From the NCBI GenBank assembly GCA_046328115.1, contig JAXLXE010000001.1:2914001-2978000 (forward strand): 64,000 nucleotides of DNA, given 5' to 3'. Each line of letters opens with the position of its first letter. Position 1 is the first letter of the stretch. A program made the position numbers and the translations under genes. Of this stretch, positions 15,636-24,717 are shown one piece after another. Under the pieces are notes generated by a model, which did no database searches, was not told the origin of the DNA, and saw only the letters and a list, made by a program, of their open reading frames with translations. The DNA comes from JAXLXE01 sp046328115 (GTDB lineage: Bacteria; Chloroflexota; UBA6077; JACCZL01).

Positions 15636-17201
15636 ATGCCCATCGGCGGACTCCTCAAGCCACGCCTCTATCGAGACTCGGTGGCGCTCATGCAGCTATC
15701 GACCCGGCTCAGCGCCGCGGACGGCGTGCGGCAAGCCTCCGTAATGATGGGAACGGCCGCCAACCTGGAAATTCTGGCGGCCACGGGTCTCATGACTGAG
15801 CAGCTAGCAAGCAGCGGGCCAAATGATCTGTGCATCGCGGTTGACGCCGCTGACGACGGCGCGCTTGCGCGAGCACTCGGCCTGGCGAATCAATTCCTCG
15901 AACGGAGCGAACGGCCGCCCGGCCCAAGCGGCGCCTTCGGGAACGATGCGGCCCCTCCCAGGACGCTGGCCGCCGCGCACGAGATCACACCTGAGGCGAA
16001 CCTGGCGCTGATCTCGATCCCGGGCGAGTACGCGGCGATGGAGGCCAGAGCGGCGCTTCGGCGCGGCCTCAACGTGTTCCTGTTCAGCGACAACGTCCCA
16101 CTTGAAGAAGAAGTCGCGCTCAAGCGGCTCGCGACCGAGCGAGGACTGCTGGTCATGGGACCTGACTGTGGAACCGCCATCATCCACGGCGTCCCGCTGG
16201 GATTCGCAAATGTGGTGCGCCGAGGCTCCATCGGCATCGTCGCCGCCTCAGGCACGGGGCTACAGGAAGTGTCCTGCCTGATTGACCGTCTTGGGGCCGG
16301 GGTGTCGCACGCCATCGGCACCGGCAGCCGCGACCTGTCAGCGGAGGTCGGCGGCGCGACCACACTGGCGGCTCTGGACTTGCTGGCCGGCGACCCGGCG
16401 ACCCGCGTCGTCGCCCTGGTGGCCAAGCCCGGCGATCCCGAAACGCAGAGCCTCGTGGTGGCCCGGCTCGGCCAGATCGGCAAGCCGGCCGTGGCGTACT
16501 TCTTGGGCGGAGGCGAGAACGGGCAGCCTTCTCCTCCAAACGTGGTGGCAGCAACCTCGCTCGAGCACGCCGCCCGCGCAGCGGTGGCACTGAACGCCGG
16601 ACAGCCGGCGCCAGGATCCCCACCCGGGCACACCACGGAAGCCCACCGAATCCTGAGGCAGATCACCGCGCGGCAGCGCTTCGTCCGCGGACTCTTCGCG
16701 GGCGGCACGCTCGCCCAGGAGGCCGCCGACGCCATCCGCCGAGCCGTGACAAGCATCCCGGATCAGGCGACATCTCATCACGGTGGACTGCTGCTGGATC
16801 TGGCGGGCCACCAGATCCTTGATCTCGGCGACGACGCGTTTACCCGCGGCAGACCCCACCCGCTCATCGACCCGCGGATCCGCAACGAGCGCCTGGTCCA
16901 GGAGGCAGCGAGCGGCGACGTGGCCCTGATCTTGCTGGACGTGATCCTGGGATATGGCAGCCCTGCCGATCCCGCGGGCGGCCTCCTACCGGCGCTCCGA
17001 TCCGCGCGCGACGCTGCCGCTGCCGCCGGATCAGCGCTGCACGTCGTGGCCTCGCTCACGGGGACGGCGGCCGACCCACAGGGATACGCGGATCAGCGCG
17101 CTCGCCTCGAGGCCGCGGGGGTGTTCGTGGCGGAGTCCAGCACCCAGGCCGCCGCGATGGCCGCCGTCGTCGCGCGCGGCTTGATGGAGCGGGGGTCATG
17201 A
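15636..17201 (+). CDS. fdrA: FdrA-like protein, acyl-CoA synthetase (NDP-forming)-type fold
   Basis: 521 residues. The opening resembles E. coli FdrA: LYRDSVALMQLS, ASVMMGTAANLEIL, and further on ISIPGEYAAMEARAAL, RGLLVMGPDCGTAI, GIVAASGTGLQEV and the GTGSRDLS segment, all features of succinyl-CoA-synthetase-like CoA-binding and ligase domains. The ATG at 15636 was chosen because the preceding in-frame 66 codons are Arg/Thr-rich and unlike the family. It overlaps the DUF1116 gene by 4 bases (ATGA). In E. coli the homologous trio fdrA-ylbE-ylbF sits in the allantoin region and has been linked to oxamate carbamoyl transfer. By analogy a carbamoyl- or acyl-transferring role is inferred here. Confidence 0.88.
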   Translation: MPIGGLLKPRLYRDSVALMQLSTRLSAADGVRQASVMMGTAANLEILAATGLMTEQLASSGPNDLCIAVDAADDGALARALGLANQFLERSERPPGPSGAFGNDAAPPRTLAAAHEITPEANLALISIPGEYAAMEARAALRRGLNVFLFSDNVPLEEEVALKRLATERGLLVMGPDCGTAIIHGVPLGFANVVRRGSIGIVAASGTGLQEVSCLIDRLGAGVSHAIGTGSRDLSAEVGGATTLAALDLLAGDPATRVVALVAKPGDPETQSLVVARLGQIGKPAVAYFLGGGENGQPSPPNVVAATSLEHAARAAVALNAGQPAPGSPPGHTTEAHRILRQITARQRFVRGLFAGGTLAQEAADAIRRAVTSIPDQATSHHGGLLLDLAGHQILDLGDDAFTRGRPHPLIDPRIRNERLVQEAASGDVALILLDVILGYGSPADPAGGLLPALRSARDAAAAAGSALHVVASLTGTAADPQGYADQRARLEAAGVFVAESSTQAAAMAAVVARGLMERGS

Positions 17202-18622
17202 CGGGCTCACTGCTGTCCGGCCCACCGGTGGCGATCAACCTGGGCGTCGCCCAGTTCGCCGCGGACATCGCCAGCGCCAGCGGACGAGTGACCGCCACCG
17301 ACTGGCGGCCTCCCAGCGGCGGACTGGCCGTGGCACGGGCGCTCGACGCGCTCGGGAGGCCCCAGGTCGCGGAACGGATCACGGCAGCGAATGCGCGCGT
17401 CGTTGAGCGACTGCGGGGTGCCCGGCCGGCGCTCGTGGACGTGCGGCCAGCCCGCGAGCTCATCCGCGAACTGCGGGATCGAGCCTTGCTCCACGCCGGG
17501 CCACCCGTGTCGTGGGAGAACATGACCGGCCCGGTACGCGGCGCAGCGATCGGGGCGGCGCTCCTAGAGGGCTGGGCCACCGACACGGCGGGAGCGGAGC
17601 GTCTGCTGGCCAGCGGCGGCGTCACGTTCCTACCCTGTCATCACGTAGGCGCCGTAGGCCCCATGGGCGGCATCACTTCTGGCAGCATGCCCTTGCTGGT
17701 GGTGGAGGAGCGCACCTGGGGGGGCCGCGCCTGCTGCACCATGAACGAGGGAATCGGCCGCGTGTTGCGTTTCGGCGCCAACGGCCCGGAGGTCATCGAG
17801 CGGCTGCGCTGGATGCGCGACGAGCTAGGCCCAACGCTGTCGCGGGCACTGCGCCAATCAGACGGTATCGATCTCCACGCCATCATGGCCCGCGCCCTCA
17901 CCATGGGCGATGAGATGCACCAGCGGAATGTGGCCGCGACGCTGCTGCTGACCCGCGACCTGGCGCCGCTTATGGCCGGCCTGGACATGCCCACGGCAAC
18001 CCGGCTGGCAGTCAGCCGATTCCTGGGACAGACGGAGCAGTTCTTCCTGAACGTGGCCATGGCCGCCTGCAAGGCCATCGCGGACGCCGCCCGGCAGGCC
18101 GGTGCGGAGAGCAGCCTGGTCACCACGCTCGCGCGCAACGGCTACGAATTCGGCGTCCGCCTCGGCGCCACCGGCGATCGCTGGTTCACCGCGACGGTCA
18201 ATACGCCGGACGGGCTCTACTTCGGCGGATACTCGCAGGCCGACGCCAGCCCAGATATGGGCGATTCAGCCATCACCGAGACGGTCGGTATCGGTGCCTT
18301 CTGCATGGCCGCCGCCCCGGCCGTGGTGCCGTACGTGGGCGCGGGCGGCTTTGGAGACGCGCTGCGCATCACCCGCGAGATGCGACAGATCACCGTGGCG
18401 GAAAACCCGGACTTCGCCATCCCCACCCTGGAGCTGGCCGGAGCGCCAACCGGCATCGATGTCCGTCTCGTGGTGGCCACCGGAATCGAACCAATCATCA
18501 ACACGGGCATCGCCCACCGCGACGCGGGCGTTGGCCAGGTCGGAGCGGGAACGGTGCGGGCTCCCATTGCCTGTTTCGAGCAGGCCACGCTCGCGCTAGC
18601 CGAGCTGTTCGCGCGCGGCTGA
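17198..18622 (+). CDS. DUF1116 (YlbE-like) protein, partner of FdrA
   Basis: 474 residues. It matches YlbE/DUF1116 by the segments VTATDWRPPSGG, PARELIRELRDRALLHAGPP, WENMTGPVRGAAIGAALLEG, FLPCHHVGAVGPMGGITSGS, RACCTMNEGIGRVLRFGANG and GLDMPTATRLAVSRFLGQTE. Start and upstream stop share ATGA, so it is translationally coupled to fdrA. The family works with FdrA; the third subunit (YlbF/DUF2877) and a carbamate kinase, usually adjacent, are not in this window. The gene ends 8 bases from the convergent rodA. No transporter or allantoin gene is nearby, so the substrate may differ from that in enterobacteria. Confidence 0.9.
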   Translation: MTGSLLSGPPVAINLGVAQFAADIASASGRVTATDWRPPSGGLAVARALDALGRPQVAERITAANARVVERLRGARPALVDVRPARELIRELRDRALLHAGPPVSWENMTGPVRGAAIGAALLEGWATDTAGAERLLASGGVTFLPCHHVGAVGPMGGITSGSMPLLVVEERTWGGRACCTMNEGIGRVLRFGANGPEVIERLRWMRDELGPTLSRALRQSDGIDLHAIMARALTMGDEMHQRNVAATLLLTRDLAPLMAGLDMPTATRLAVSRFLGQTEQFFLNVAMAACKAIADAARQAGAESSLVTTLARNGYEFGVRLGATGDRWFTATVNTPDGLYFGGYSQADASPDMGDSAITETVGIGAFCMAAAPAVVPYVGAGGFGDALRITREMRQITVAENPDFAIPTLELAGAPTGIDVRLVVATGIEPIINTGIAHRDAGVGQVGAGTVRAPIACFEQATLALAELFARG

Positions 18623-18630
18623 CCCGCGCC

Positions 18631-19767
18631 TCAGCCGATCCAGGAAAGGCTGCGCCGAGCGGAGCGAATGGCGATGCCCTGGACAATCCCAAACGCCGCG
18701 AAGAACGCCACCATGGCGCTGCCGCCAAAGCTCACCAGCGGCAGCGGCACCCCCGTCACTGGGATCAGCGTGAGATTGGCCGCCATGTTGACCACGGACT
18801 GGAACAGCAGCATGCTGGCCACCCCGAAGCAGGTGAGCCGCGCGAACTCATCCCGGGAGCGCTCCGCCGCGCGGACAACCCGGAACAGCAGCAGTATGAA
18901 TAACAGCATCAGCAGCGCCGTCCCGATGAATCCCATCTCCTCCGCCACCACGGAGAAGATGAAGTCACTCTGCTTGACCCGCAGATAGTCAAGCTGCGTC
19001 TGCGTTCCCTGGAGCCAGCCCCGCCCAAACATCCCGCCGGAGCCAATGCTGATCCGTGATTGGATGATGTTGTACCCCTCTCCAAAAGGGTCTGCCTCCG
19101 GATTGGTGAGCGTCGTCAGGAACGTCTCGAGCCGGTGTTTCTGGTAGTCGCGCAGGACAAACCAGCTTGCGGGCAACGCAATGGCCGCGCCCAGCGCCAG
19201 GAAGCCCAGGTGGAGCGGTCTGATCCCCGCCACCACCACCATCCCCAGCCAGATAACCGCGAATGACAGCGTGGTTCCCAGATCCGGCTGCAGGTAGACC
19301 AGTCCAGCCTCCGGAAGCAGCAACCCAACGGAGAGCACGATCCGTCGGAACGAGAGGTTGCCCTGGCGGTCGCTCAGCAGCCTCGCCAGCGCGATCACAA
19401 ACAGGACCTTCGCCACCTCAGATGGCTGAAAATCCACGAAGCCCAGCGGGATCCAGCGCCGCACGCCCAGCTCGGCATCGCCGCGTCCCACCACCAGCAC
19501 CAACCCCAGCAGTCCCAGACTGGCCAGGTAACCCAGGTACGCAAATGTGCGGTACAGACGATGATTGATCGTGGCCGCCAGCACCATCAGCGCGGATCCG
19601 GCGGCCACATAGAGGAGCTGACGCGGCCCCAGGCCCGTGGATCCGATCCAGCGGTCGCAGCTCGGCGAACAGGTGGCGCTGTGGACCATCACCACCCCAT
19701 ACAGGGCTAGCCCCGCCACTAGTGCCAGCAGCATGTAGTCAACGTGCTGCCAGAACCGGATCCTCAT
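18631..19767 (-). CDS. rodA: Rod-shape peptidoglycan polymerase RodA (SEDS family)
   Basis: 378 residues with about ten membrane segments. SEDS features include LGVRRWIPLGFVDFQPSEVA, YNIIQSRISIGSGGMFGRGW, and VVAEEMGFIGTALLM with the late PLPLVSFGGSAM. It polymerises glycan strands during lateral wall growth, working with a class B PBP. It is the last gene of the mreB-mreC-mreD-rodA run, beginning 15 bases after mreD. The usual mrdA (PBP2) gene is missing between mreD and rodA and must lie elsewhere. The N-terminus is HVDYMLLALVAGLALYGVVM. Confidence 0.95.
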   Translation of the reverse strand: MRIRFWQHVDYMLLALVAGLALYGVVMVHSATCSPSCDRWIGSTGLGPRQLLYVAAGSALMVLAATINHRLYRTFAYLGYLASLGLLGLVLVVGRGDAELGVRRWIPLGFVDFQPSEVAKVLFVIALARLLSDRQGNLSFRRIVLSVGLLLPEAGLVYLQPDLGTTLSFAVIWLGMVVVAGIRPLHLGFLALGAAIALPASWFVLRDYQKHRLETFLTTLTNPEADPFGEGYNIIQSRISIGSGGMFGRGWLQGTQTQLDYLRVKQSDFIFSVVAEEMGFIGTALLMLLFILLLFRVVRAAERSRDEFARLTCFGVASMLLFQSVVNMAANLTLIPVTGVPLPLVSFGGSAMVAFFAAFGIVQGIAIRSARRSLSWIG

Positions 19768-19782
19768 ACCCGCGAGCTCAGT

Positions 19783-20298
19783 CTAGTCCAGCTCGAGCTG
19801 CCGCCAACCAGAGGTCGCGCGCGCCACCCGCTGCGCGAGCACGAACACCGCGGGGAACAGCAGGACGTTGATGAGCACAATTGGGGTGATAACACGAACA
19901 AGCTGGATAAACGGCGGAATATCCTGGCTGGTCGCCCACAGCACCAGGAGCTGTGCGCCGTGGTAGCAAGCGGTGACGAGCACAGCGGTCCCGGCGAAGA
20001 AGGCCAGGCTGCCGCGGTAGAGCGTTGACTCGCTCAGGGCGATCAGCATGCTCACCAGCGCGAGGGCGCTCGTGTGGACACCCAGGATGGCCCCGCTCCC
20101 GAAGTCCATGGCCAGTCCGCCAACCAGTCCCACAATCGTGCCCTCTTCAAAGCCGCGAACGAGCGACCAACACACCACCAGCAGGAGCACCACGTTTGGC
20201 CTGAGCCCCCACAGATCGAGGCGGCTCAGCACCGAGACCTCCACAGAGGCCGCCATCACCACCACCGTCAGCCAGCTCAGAATGGGCAGCATGGCCAA
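19783..20298 (-). CDS. mreD: Rod-shape-determining protein MreD
   Basis: 171 residues, five to six hydrophobic segments and short loops. The segment WGLRPNVVLLLVVCWSL followed by GFEEGTIVGLVGGLAMDFGS is typical of MreD, an integral membrane part of the elongasome that links MreC and the cytoskeleton. Position between mreC and rodA supports the call, since MreD sequence is poorly conserved. An ATG two codons in (20292) is an equally good start. Confidence 0.9.
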   Translation of the reverse strand: MAMLPILSWLTVVVMAASVEVSVLSRLDLWGLRPNVVLLLVVCWSLVRGFEEGTIVGLVGGLAMDFGSGAILGVHTSALALVSMLIALSESTLYRGSLAFFAGTAVLVTACYHGAQLLVLWATSQDIPPFIQLVRVITPIVLINVLLFPAVFVLAQRVARATSGWRQLELD

Positions 20299-20331
20299 TC
20301 TACCCGCGGGGGATCCGGACTCGGCCGGGCT

Positions 20332-21147
20332 TCACGGTCTGAACGTCCCACTCAGCACGTACAGACGCTCCAGTCGGCGCATGTCCGCGGCCGGCTCCAC
20401 CAGTGCCTCCTGGAATACGTCCACGTCCTTCTTACGCACCTGGACGATCTCGCCGATCACCAGGCCCTCCGGAAGGATCCCTCCCAGGTCAGACGTGATG
20501 ACCATATCCCCAGTCTGGATGCGCTCTTCCTGGGGGATCAAGTGCATCAAGAGGCCACCCTCCGCACGCCCTCGGATGATCCCAGTGGCGCGCGACTCCG
20601 GGCTCTGGACGCGGCCCGTGATAGAGCTGTTGATGTCTGTGATCAGCAGGACTTTTGCCGTGGTGGTGCTGGCCTTGGAGACGCGGCCAACGATGCCCCG
20701 CCACGTCACCACCGGCGTCCCATCACGCACCCCGTCTTCCGTCCCACGGTCTATGGTGATGCTCTGGATGTACGGTGAAGGGTCGCGCGCGATCACCCGG
20801 ACGGGCGCAAACTCAGGCGAGCCGGCGCGCTGCTTCAGGCCCAGCAGATTCCGCAGGTCAGCATTCTCCAACTCCAGCTCGCGCATGCGCACCAGCTCCG
20901 CGTTCAGTCGGTCTATCTCCTCGCGGTACTCGTCGTTCTGGTGCGCCAGCTCACCCACTCGGTTGACAACGCTCGCCACCTGCTGCGCTTCGCCGACCAC
21001 GCTCGAGAGCCCGAACTGCACCGGTTCCAGGATCCGTGTGCCGATAGACTCAACGCGCTGGGATGAGTCCGGCGCGAAGACCAGGAACCCCACGGCCACC
21101 ACGGCCACCACAACCATCCACAGGGGCATCCGCCGTCGTGACCGCAC
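20332..21147 (-). CDS. mreC: Rod-shape-determining protein MreC
   Basis: 271 residues. One N-terminal membrane helix (MPLWMVVVAVVAVGFLVFAP), a coiled coil at about residues 70-105 (EYREEIDRLNAELVRMRELE), then the beta-rich periplasmic core: ARVIARDPSPYIQSITIDRG-like strand, GTPVVTWRGIVGRVSK, TAKVLLITDINSSITGRV and GDMVITSDLGGILPEGLVIG. It organises the elongasome outside the membrane. It starts one base after the mreB stop, so the two are tightly linked. Confidence 0.95.
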   Translation of the reverse strand: MRSRRRMPLWMVVVAVVAVGFLVFAPDSSQRVESIGTRILEPVQFGLSSVVGEAQQVASVVNRVGELAHQNDEYREEIDRLNAELVRMRELELENADLRNLLGLKQRAGSPEFAPVRVIARDPSPYIQSITIDRGTEDGVRDGTPVVTWRGIVGRVSKASTTTAKVLLITDINSSITGRVQSPESRATGIIRGRAEGGLLMHLIPQEERIQTGDMVITSDLGGILPEGLVIGEIVQVRKKDVDVFQEALVEPAADMRRLERLYVLSGTFRP

Positions 21148-21148
21148 G

Positions 21149-22210
21149 CTACGCCCGCTGTGGCGCCATCCGCGCCTGCATGTCCACCAGGAATCGCCGC
21201 ATGGTGGAGAGATCGCTCAGGATGCGGCCGGTGCCACGAACCACGCAGCCCATCGGGTCATCCGCGATCAGCACCCTCATCCTGGTCCGCGAGCGCAGCG
21301 CATCAACCAGCGCCGGCACCAGGGCCCCGCCGCCGGCCAGGGTGAGTCCGTGCGCCATCAGATCGGCCACCAGCTCCGGCGCCGTCTCTTCCAGTGTGTC
21401 CACCACCGCGCTCACGATCGTATTGACTGAGCTGGAGATGGCCTCGCGCACCTCGCTGGTACTCAGCTCCACCTCAGACGGAAGTCCGGAGATCACGTCT
21501 CGGCCGCGGACCACAATGGGCTGGCCACTGGCCTCGGCCGCTGCCGCCGCGATCTTCACGTCCTCCGCCATGCGCTCGCCGATCAACATGCTGTGGTGCT
21601 GGCGCATGTGGGTCACGATGTCCTGGTCCATGGCGTCTCCCGCCACGCGGATTGTCCGGCCAGCCACGGTGCTGCCCATGGACACCACCGCTACCTCAGT
21701 GGTCCCACCGCCGACGTCCACCACCATGAAGCCATTGGGCTCCAGGATCGGCAGTCCGGCGCCAATCGCCGCCGCCATCGGCTGTTCAACCAGGAGCACT
21801 TCACGCGCCCCCGCATTGATGGCCGCGTCGTGCACGGCCCGCCGCTCCACTTCCGTGACGCCCGCCGAGATGCCAATCACGATGCGCGGCCGGGGGATGA
21901 TAGCATACTGCTCGTGGACCTTCTCGATGAAGTAGCGGAGCATCTGCTCGGTCACATCGAAGTCCGAGATCACGCCCTCGCGCACCGGCCGCACCGCCAC
22001 GATGTTCGCCGGCGTGCGCCCCACCATCCGCTTGGCCTCGGAGCCCACCACCAGGATCCGCTTGGTCCGCGCGTTCATCGCGACCACGGACGGCTCGTTG
22101 ATCACGATGCCCTTGCCGCGGACCAGCACCAGCGTATTCGCCGTGCCCAGGTCTATCCCGATGTCGCGGGAGAACATGCCCAGGACCGTGTTGATCGGAT
22201 TCGGTGCCAT
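21149..22210 (-). CDS. mreB: Rod-shape-determining actin homologue MreB
   Basis: 353 residues with the actin fold: phosphate-1 loop DIGIDLGTANTLVLVRGKG (about 15-33), phosphate-2 VVDVGGGTTEVAVVS, and the adenosine motif LAGGGALVPAL. The insertion RVAGDAMDQDIVTHMRQHHS is typical. MreB filaments beneath the membrane guide wall synthesis. The start ATG at 22210 is preceded by GGGGGA-like sequence. It lies 18 bases after radC on the same strand, so radC may drive or share its transcript. Confidence 0.96.
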   Translation of the reverse strand: MAPNPINTVLGMFSRDIGIDLGTANTLVLVRGKGIVINEPSVVAMNARTKRILVVGSEAKRMVGRTPANIVAVRPVREGVISDFDVTEQMLRYFIEKVHEQYAIIPRPRIVIGISAGVTEVERRAVHDAAINAGAREVLLVEQPMAAAIGAGLPILEPNGFMVVDVGGGTTEVAVVSMGSTVAGRTIRVAGDAMDQDIVTHMRQHHSMLIGERMAEDVKIAAAAAEASGQPIVVRGRDVISGLPSEVELSTSEVREAISSSVNTIVSAVVDTLEETAPELVADLMAHGLTLAGGGALVPALVDALRSRTRMRVLIADDPMGCVVRGTGRILSDLSTMRRFLVDMQARMAPQRA

Positions 22211-22228
22211 AGCTGTGGGGGAGCCCGC

Positions 22229-22921
22229 TCAGGCGCCGGGGCCGAAGCCCAGGCCCTGCTCCTTCAGGCTCACATGGCGCTGCTGGCCAATGATCACGTG
22301 GTCCAAAACGCTGATATCCAGCAGCTCGCCGGCGCTTACCACCTGGCGCGTCAGCTCGATGTCCTGCGGCGAGGGCGTGGGATCGCCGCTGGGGTGATTG
22401 TGGATCAGCACAATTGCCGCGCTGTTCTGCCTGATGGCGTCGCGGAACACCTCGCCCACCCGGACGGACGCGGAGTTGAGGCTCCCGCGGTACAGGTCCA
22501 CGCTGCCCAGCACCTGGTTCTTGATGTTGAGCTGCAGCACGCGCAGGTGCTCCTGGCCAAAGGCGCTCATTTCCGCCATCACCAGGTTGGCGATGTCTCG
22601 CGGTGAGCCAATCTTCGGGCGGTCCCCCGGATTGAGGCTTACCACGCGGCGCCCAAGCTCAAACACCGCCTTAAGCTCCGTGGCCTTGACCGGACCAACC
22701 CCGCTGACCCTGCACAAATCCTGCTCGCTTGCCTGGTCTATGCCGCCCAGCCCGCCGAACTCCGCCAGCAAGCGGTTGGCCAGCTCCAGCACGTTGTCGG
22801 TCGGACCGCCGGTCCGCAGCACAATCGCCAGCAGCTCGGCGTTTGAGAGCGAGCCGGCGCCCGCGTGGCGGAGCCGTTCGCGGGGTCGGACCGACTCGGG
22901 TAACTCCTTGAGCCCGACTCG
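22229..22921 (-). CDS. radC: RadC family (JAB-domain) protein, start codon not visible
   Basis: The C-terminal JAB1/MPN domain is complete, with the metal motif HNHPSGDPTPSPQD and the Glu in SVRVGEVFRDA. The N-terminal helix-hairpin-helix part (LLAEFGGLGGIDQASEQDL, SGVGPVKATELKAVFELG) is present. The first in-frame GTG (22822) is too late: family sequence LKELPESVRPRERL continues for more than 30 codons upstream of it. In that frame, back to a TGA near 22980, I find no ATG, GTG or TTG. The end given here is the start of recognisable homology, not a start codon. Function of RadC remains unclear; it is not required for repair in most bacteria. Confidence 0.85.
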   Translation of the reverse strand, partial: RVGLKELPESVRPRERLRHAGAGSLSNAELLAIVLRTGGPTDNVLELANRLLAEFGGLGGIDQASEQDLCRVSGVGPVKATELKAVFELGRRVVSLNPGDRPKIGSPRDIANLVMAEMSAFGQEHLRVLQLNIKNQVLGSVDLYRGSLNSASVRVGEVFRDAIRQNSAAIVLIHNHPSGDPTPSPQDIELTRQVVSAGELLDISVLDHVIIGQQRHVSLKEQGLGFGPGA

Positions 22922-22996
22922 GTATTCGACCGTTCGTGGCGCGGCGATCGTCCCACTCCAAGGGCAGGCGAAGGCATCCGCCCGCTGGTGCCACTC

Positions 22997-23002
22997 AGTA
23001 TA
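22997..23002 (-). promoter_or_regulatory. Possible -10 element for the radC-mreBCD-rodA transcript
   Basis: The minus strand reads TATACTGAG here; the hexamer TATACT is a good -10 match. The same nine bases occur upstream of the ferredoxin gene at 48901-48909. It would place transcription start near 22990, upstream of every possible radC start. Confidence 0.35.
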
Positions 23003-23029
23003 TCAATGGCCGATCACGGCTGACGATCC

Positions 23030-23971
23030 GTGCGAGTAGTCTTCATGGGCACCCCGCCCTTCGCCGCGACCTGCCTGCGCGGGCTGCTGGACCGTGATTT
23101 CCACATCCCGCTGGTCGTATCGCAGCCGGATCGGCCCGCCGGCCGGGGCCGGCAGCCCACCAGCCCCGCGGTAGCCACGCTTGCCAGGGAGCGCGGGATC
23201 GACGTATTCCAGCCGGAGTCGCTGCGTCCGGCGGAATCCGTGGACCGGGTCCGCGCGGCGCAACCAGACGTGATCGTCGTGGCCGCCTACGGGCTCATAC
23301 TCCGCCAGGACGTGCTGACCTTGCCGGCCGCCGGCTGCGTCAACGTCCACGCCTCGCTCCTGCCGCGCCACCGAGGCGCCTCGCCAATCTCAGCCGCGAT
23401 CCTCGCCGGTGACGCTGAGACCGGCGTCTGCCTGATGCGAATGGAACGTGGACTGGACACCGGGCCAGTCTACGCATGCACCCGGACACCAATGCTGCCG
23501 ACCGACGACACGCCCCAGCTCACCGAGCGGCTCGCGGCGCTGGGCGCTGACCTGCTCGCGACTGAGCTGCCACGGATCGTCGCGGGCGCCACCCAGCCAA
23601 CGGCTCAAGATCAGCGCCTGGCCACCTACGCCCCGCGTATCGAGCGCGCGGACGCGCGGCTGGACTGGACGCTCTCCGCCGCGGAGCTCCACCGCCGCGT
23701 CCGAGCGTATCGCGGCTGGCCTGACGCGTTCACAACCTGGCGTGGCAAGCAGCTCAAGGTCCTACGAGCCAGGCCATTACCAGATGGTGAGCCCACTGGA
23801 ATATCCGCACCGGGCACGGTGATCCAGCATTCCGCCGACCAGGTGGCGGTCTCGACCGGCGATGGGCTGCTGGAGCTCCACGAGGTCGCGCTGGAGGGCA
23901 AGCGCGCCACGGATGGCGCCGCGCTGGCGCGCGGCTACCGTGACTTCGTGGGCTCAACCCTCGGCGGCTGA
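23030..23971 (+). CDS. fmt: Methionyl-tRNA formyltransferase
   Basis: 313 residues. MRVVFMGTPPFAATCLRGLL opens the Rossmann-like formyltransferase domain. The catalytic block is NVHASLLPRHRGASPISAAI (the Asn-His with downstream Asp in GLDTGPVY), and the C-terminal OB-like domain has LHRRVRAYRGWPDAFT. It formylates Met-tRNA-fMet from 10-formyl-tetrahydrofolate. The start is GTG at 23030, divergent from radC. No def or priA gene is adjacent, unlike the common priA-def-fmt order; rpe follows after 58 bases. Confidence 0.96.
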   Translation: MRVVFMGTPPFAATCLRGLLDRDFHIPLVVSQPDRPAGRGRQPTSPAVATLARERGIDVFQPESLRPAESVDRVRAAQPDVIVVAAYGLILRQDVLTLPAAGCVNVHASLLPRHRGASPISAAILAGDAETGVCLMRMERGLDTGPVYACTRTPMLPTDDTPQLTERLAALGADLLATELPRIVAGATQPTAQDQRLATYAPRIERADARLDWTLSAAELHRRVRAYRGWPDAFTTWRGKQLKVLRARPLPDGEPTGISAPGTVIQHSADQVAVSTGDGLLELHEVALEGKRATDGAALARGYRDFVGSTLGG

Positions 23972-24029
23972 GGCCGCGCACCCGAAAGACCGGTCCGTCC
24001 TCGGAAGCAGCGGGCCTCAGGAGCAACAC

Positions 24030-24704
24030 ATGCACATCAAACTAGCGCCATCCATCCTTAACGCTGACTTTGGGCACCTGGCAGACCAGGTGCAGCAGGT
24101 CACGGCCGCCGGAGCCGACTACATCCACGTGGACATCATGGACGGCTCGTTCGTCCCCAACCTGAGCATGGGCCCGGCCATCATTGAGGCCGTGAACCGC
24201 GCCACAGACCTGCCGCTGGACGTCCATCTGATGATCGAGGAGCCGCGTCGCTACGTACGCGAGATGGTGGACGCCGGCGGGGATATCCTCACCGTGCACG
24301 TGGAGGCCGTCCGCCACCTCCACGCCACGGTGGCAGCGATCCACGAGGCCGGCGCGAAGGCCGGAGTCGCGCTCTGTCCGGCCACGCCGCTCAGCACCGT
24401 GGACGAGGTCCTTGAGGAGCTAGACCTGCTGCTCGTCATGACAGTGAACCCCGGGTTCGGCGGTCAGCGCCTGATCCCGGCCACGCTCGACAAGGTAGCG
24501 CGGGCACGCAACATGCTGGACCAGCGCGGAGCACGCGCCGAGTTAGAAGTGGACGGCGGCGTCAAGGCAGACAACATCGCGTCGCTCGTCACACGCGGCG
24601 CCCGCGTGGTGGTGGCCGGCTCCAGCATCTTCGTGGGCGGCCACGGCATCGCCGGCAACGTGGCCACGCTGCGCCGGCAGATGGTGCCTCCCGATACGGC
24701 ATAG
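24030..24704 (+). CDS. rpe: Ribulose-phosphate 3-epimerase
   Basis: 224 residues, a TIM barrel. Landmarks: KLAPSILNADFGHL (catalytic Ser and first Asp region), YIHVDIMDGSFVPN with the metal-binding His and Asp, DVHLMIEEP, TVHVEA, MTVNPGFGGQ, and LEVDGGV followed by AGSSIF. It interconverts ribulose 5-phosphate and xylulose 5-phosphate in the pentose phosphate pathway. The ATG at 24030 follows CAGGAG. It lies downstream of fmt and is convergent with the HAD gene, 13 bases away. Confidence 0.97.
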   Translation: MHIKLAPSILNADFGHLADQVQQVTAAGADYIHVDIMDGSFVPNLSMGPAIIEAVNRATDLPLDVHLMIEEPRRYVREMVDAGGDILTVHVEAVRHLHATVAAIHEAGAKAGVALCPATPLSTVDEVLEELDLLLVMTVNPGFGGQRLIPATLDKVARARNMLDQRGARAELEVDGGVKADNIASLVTRGARVVVAGSSIFVGGHGIAGNVATLRRQMVPPDTA

Positions 24705-24717
24705 CGGCGAGAGACGC

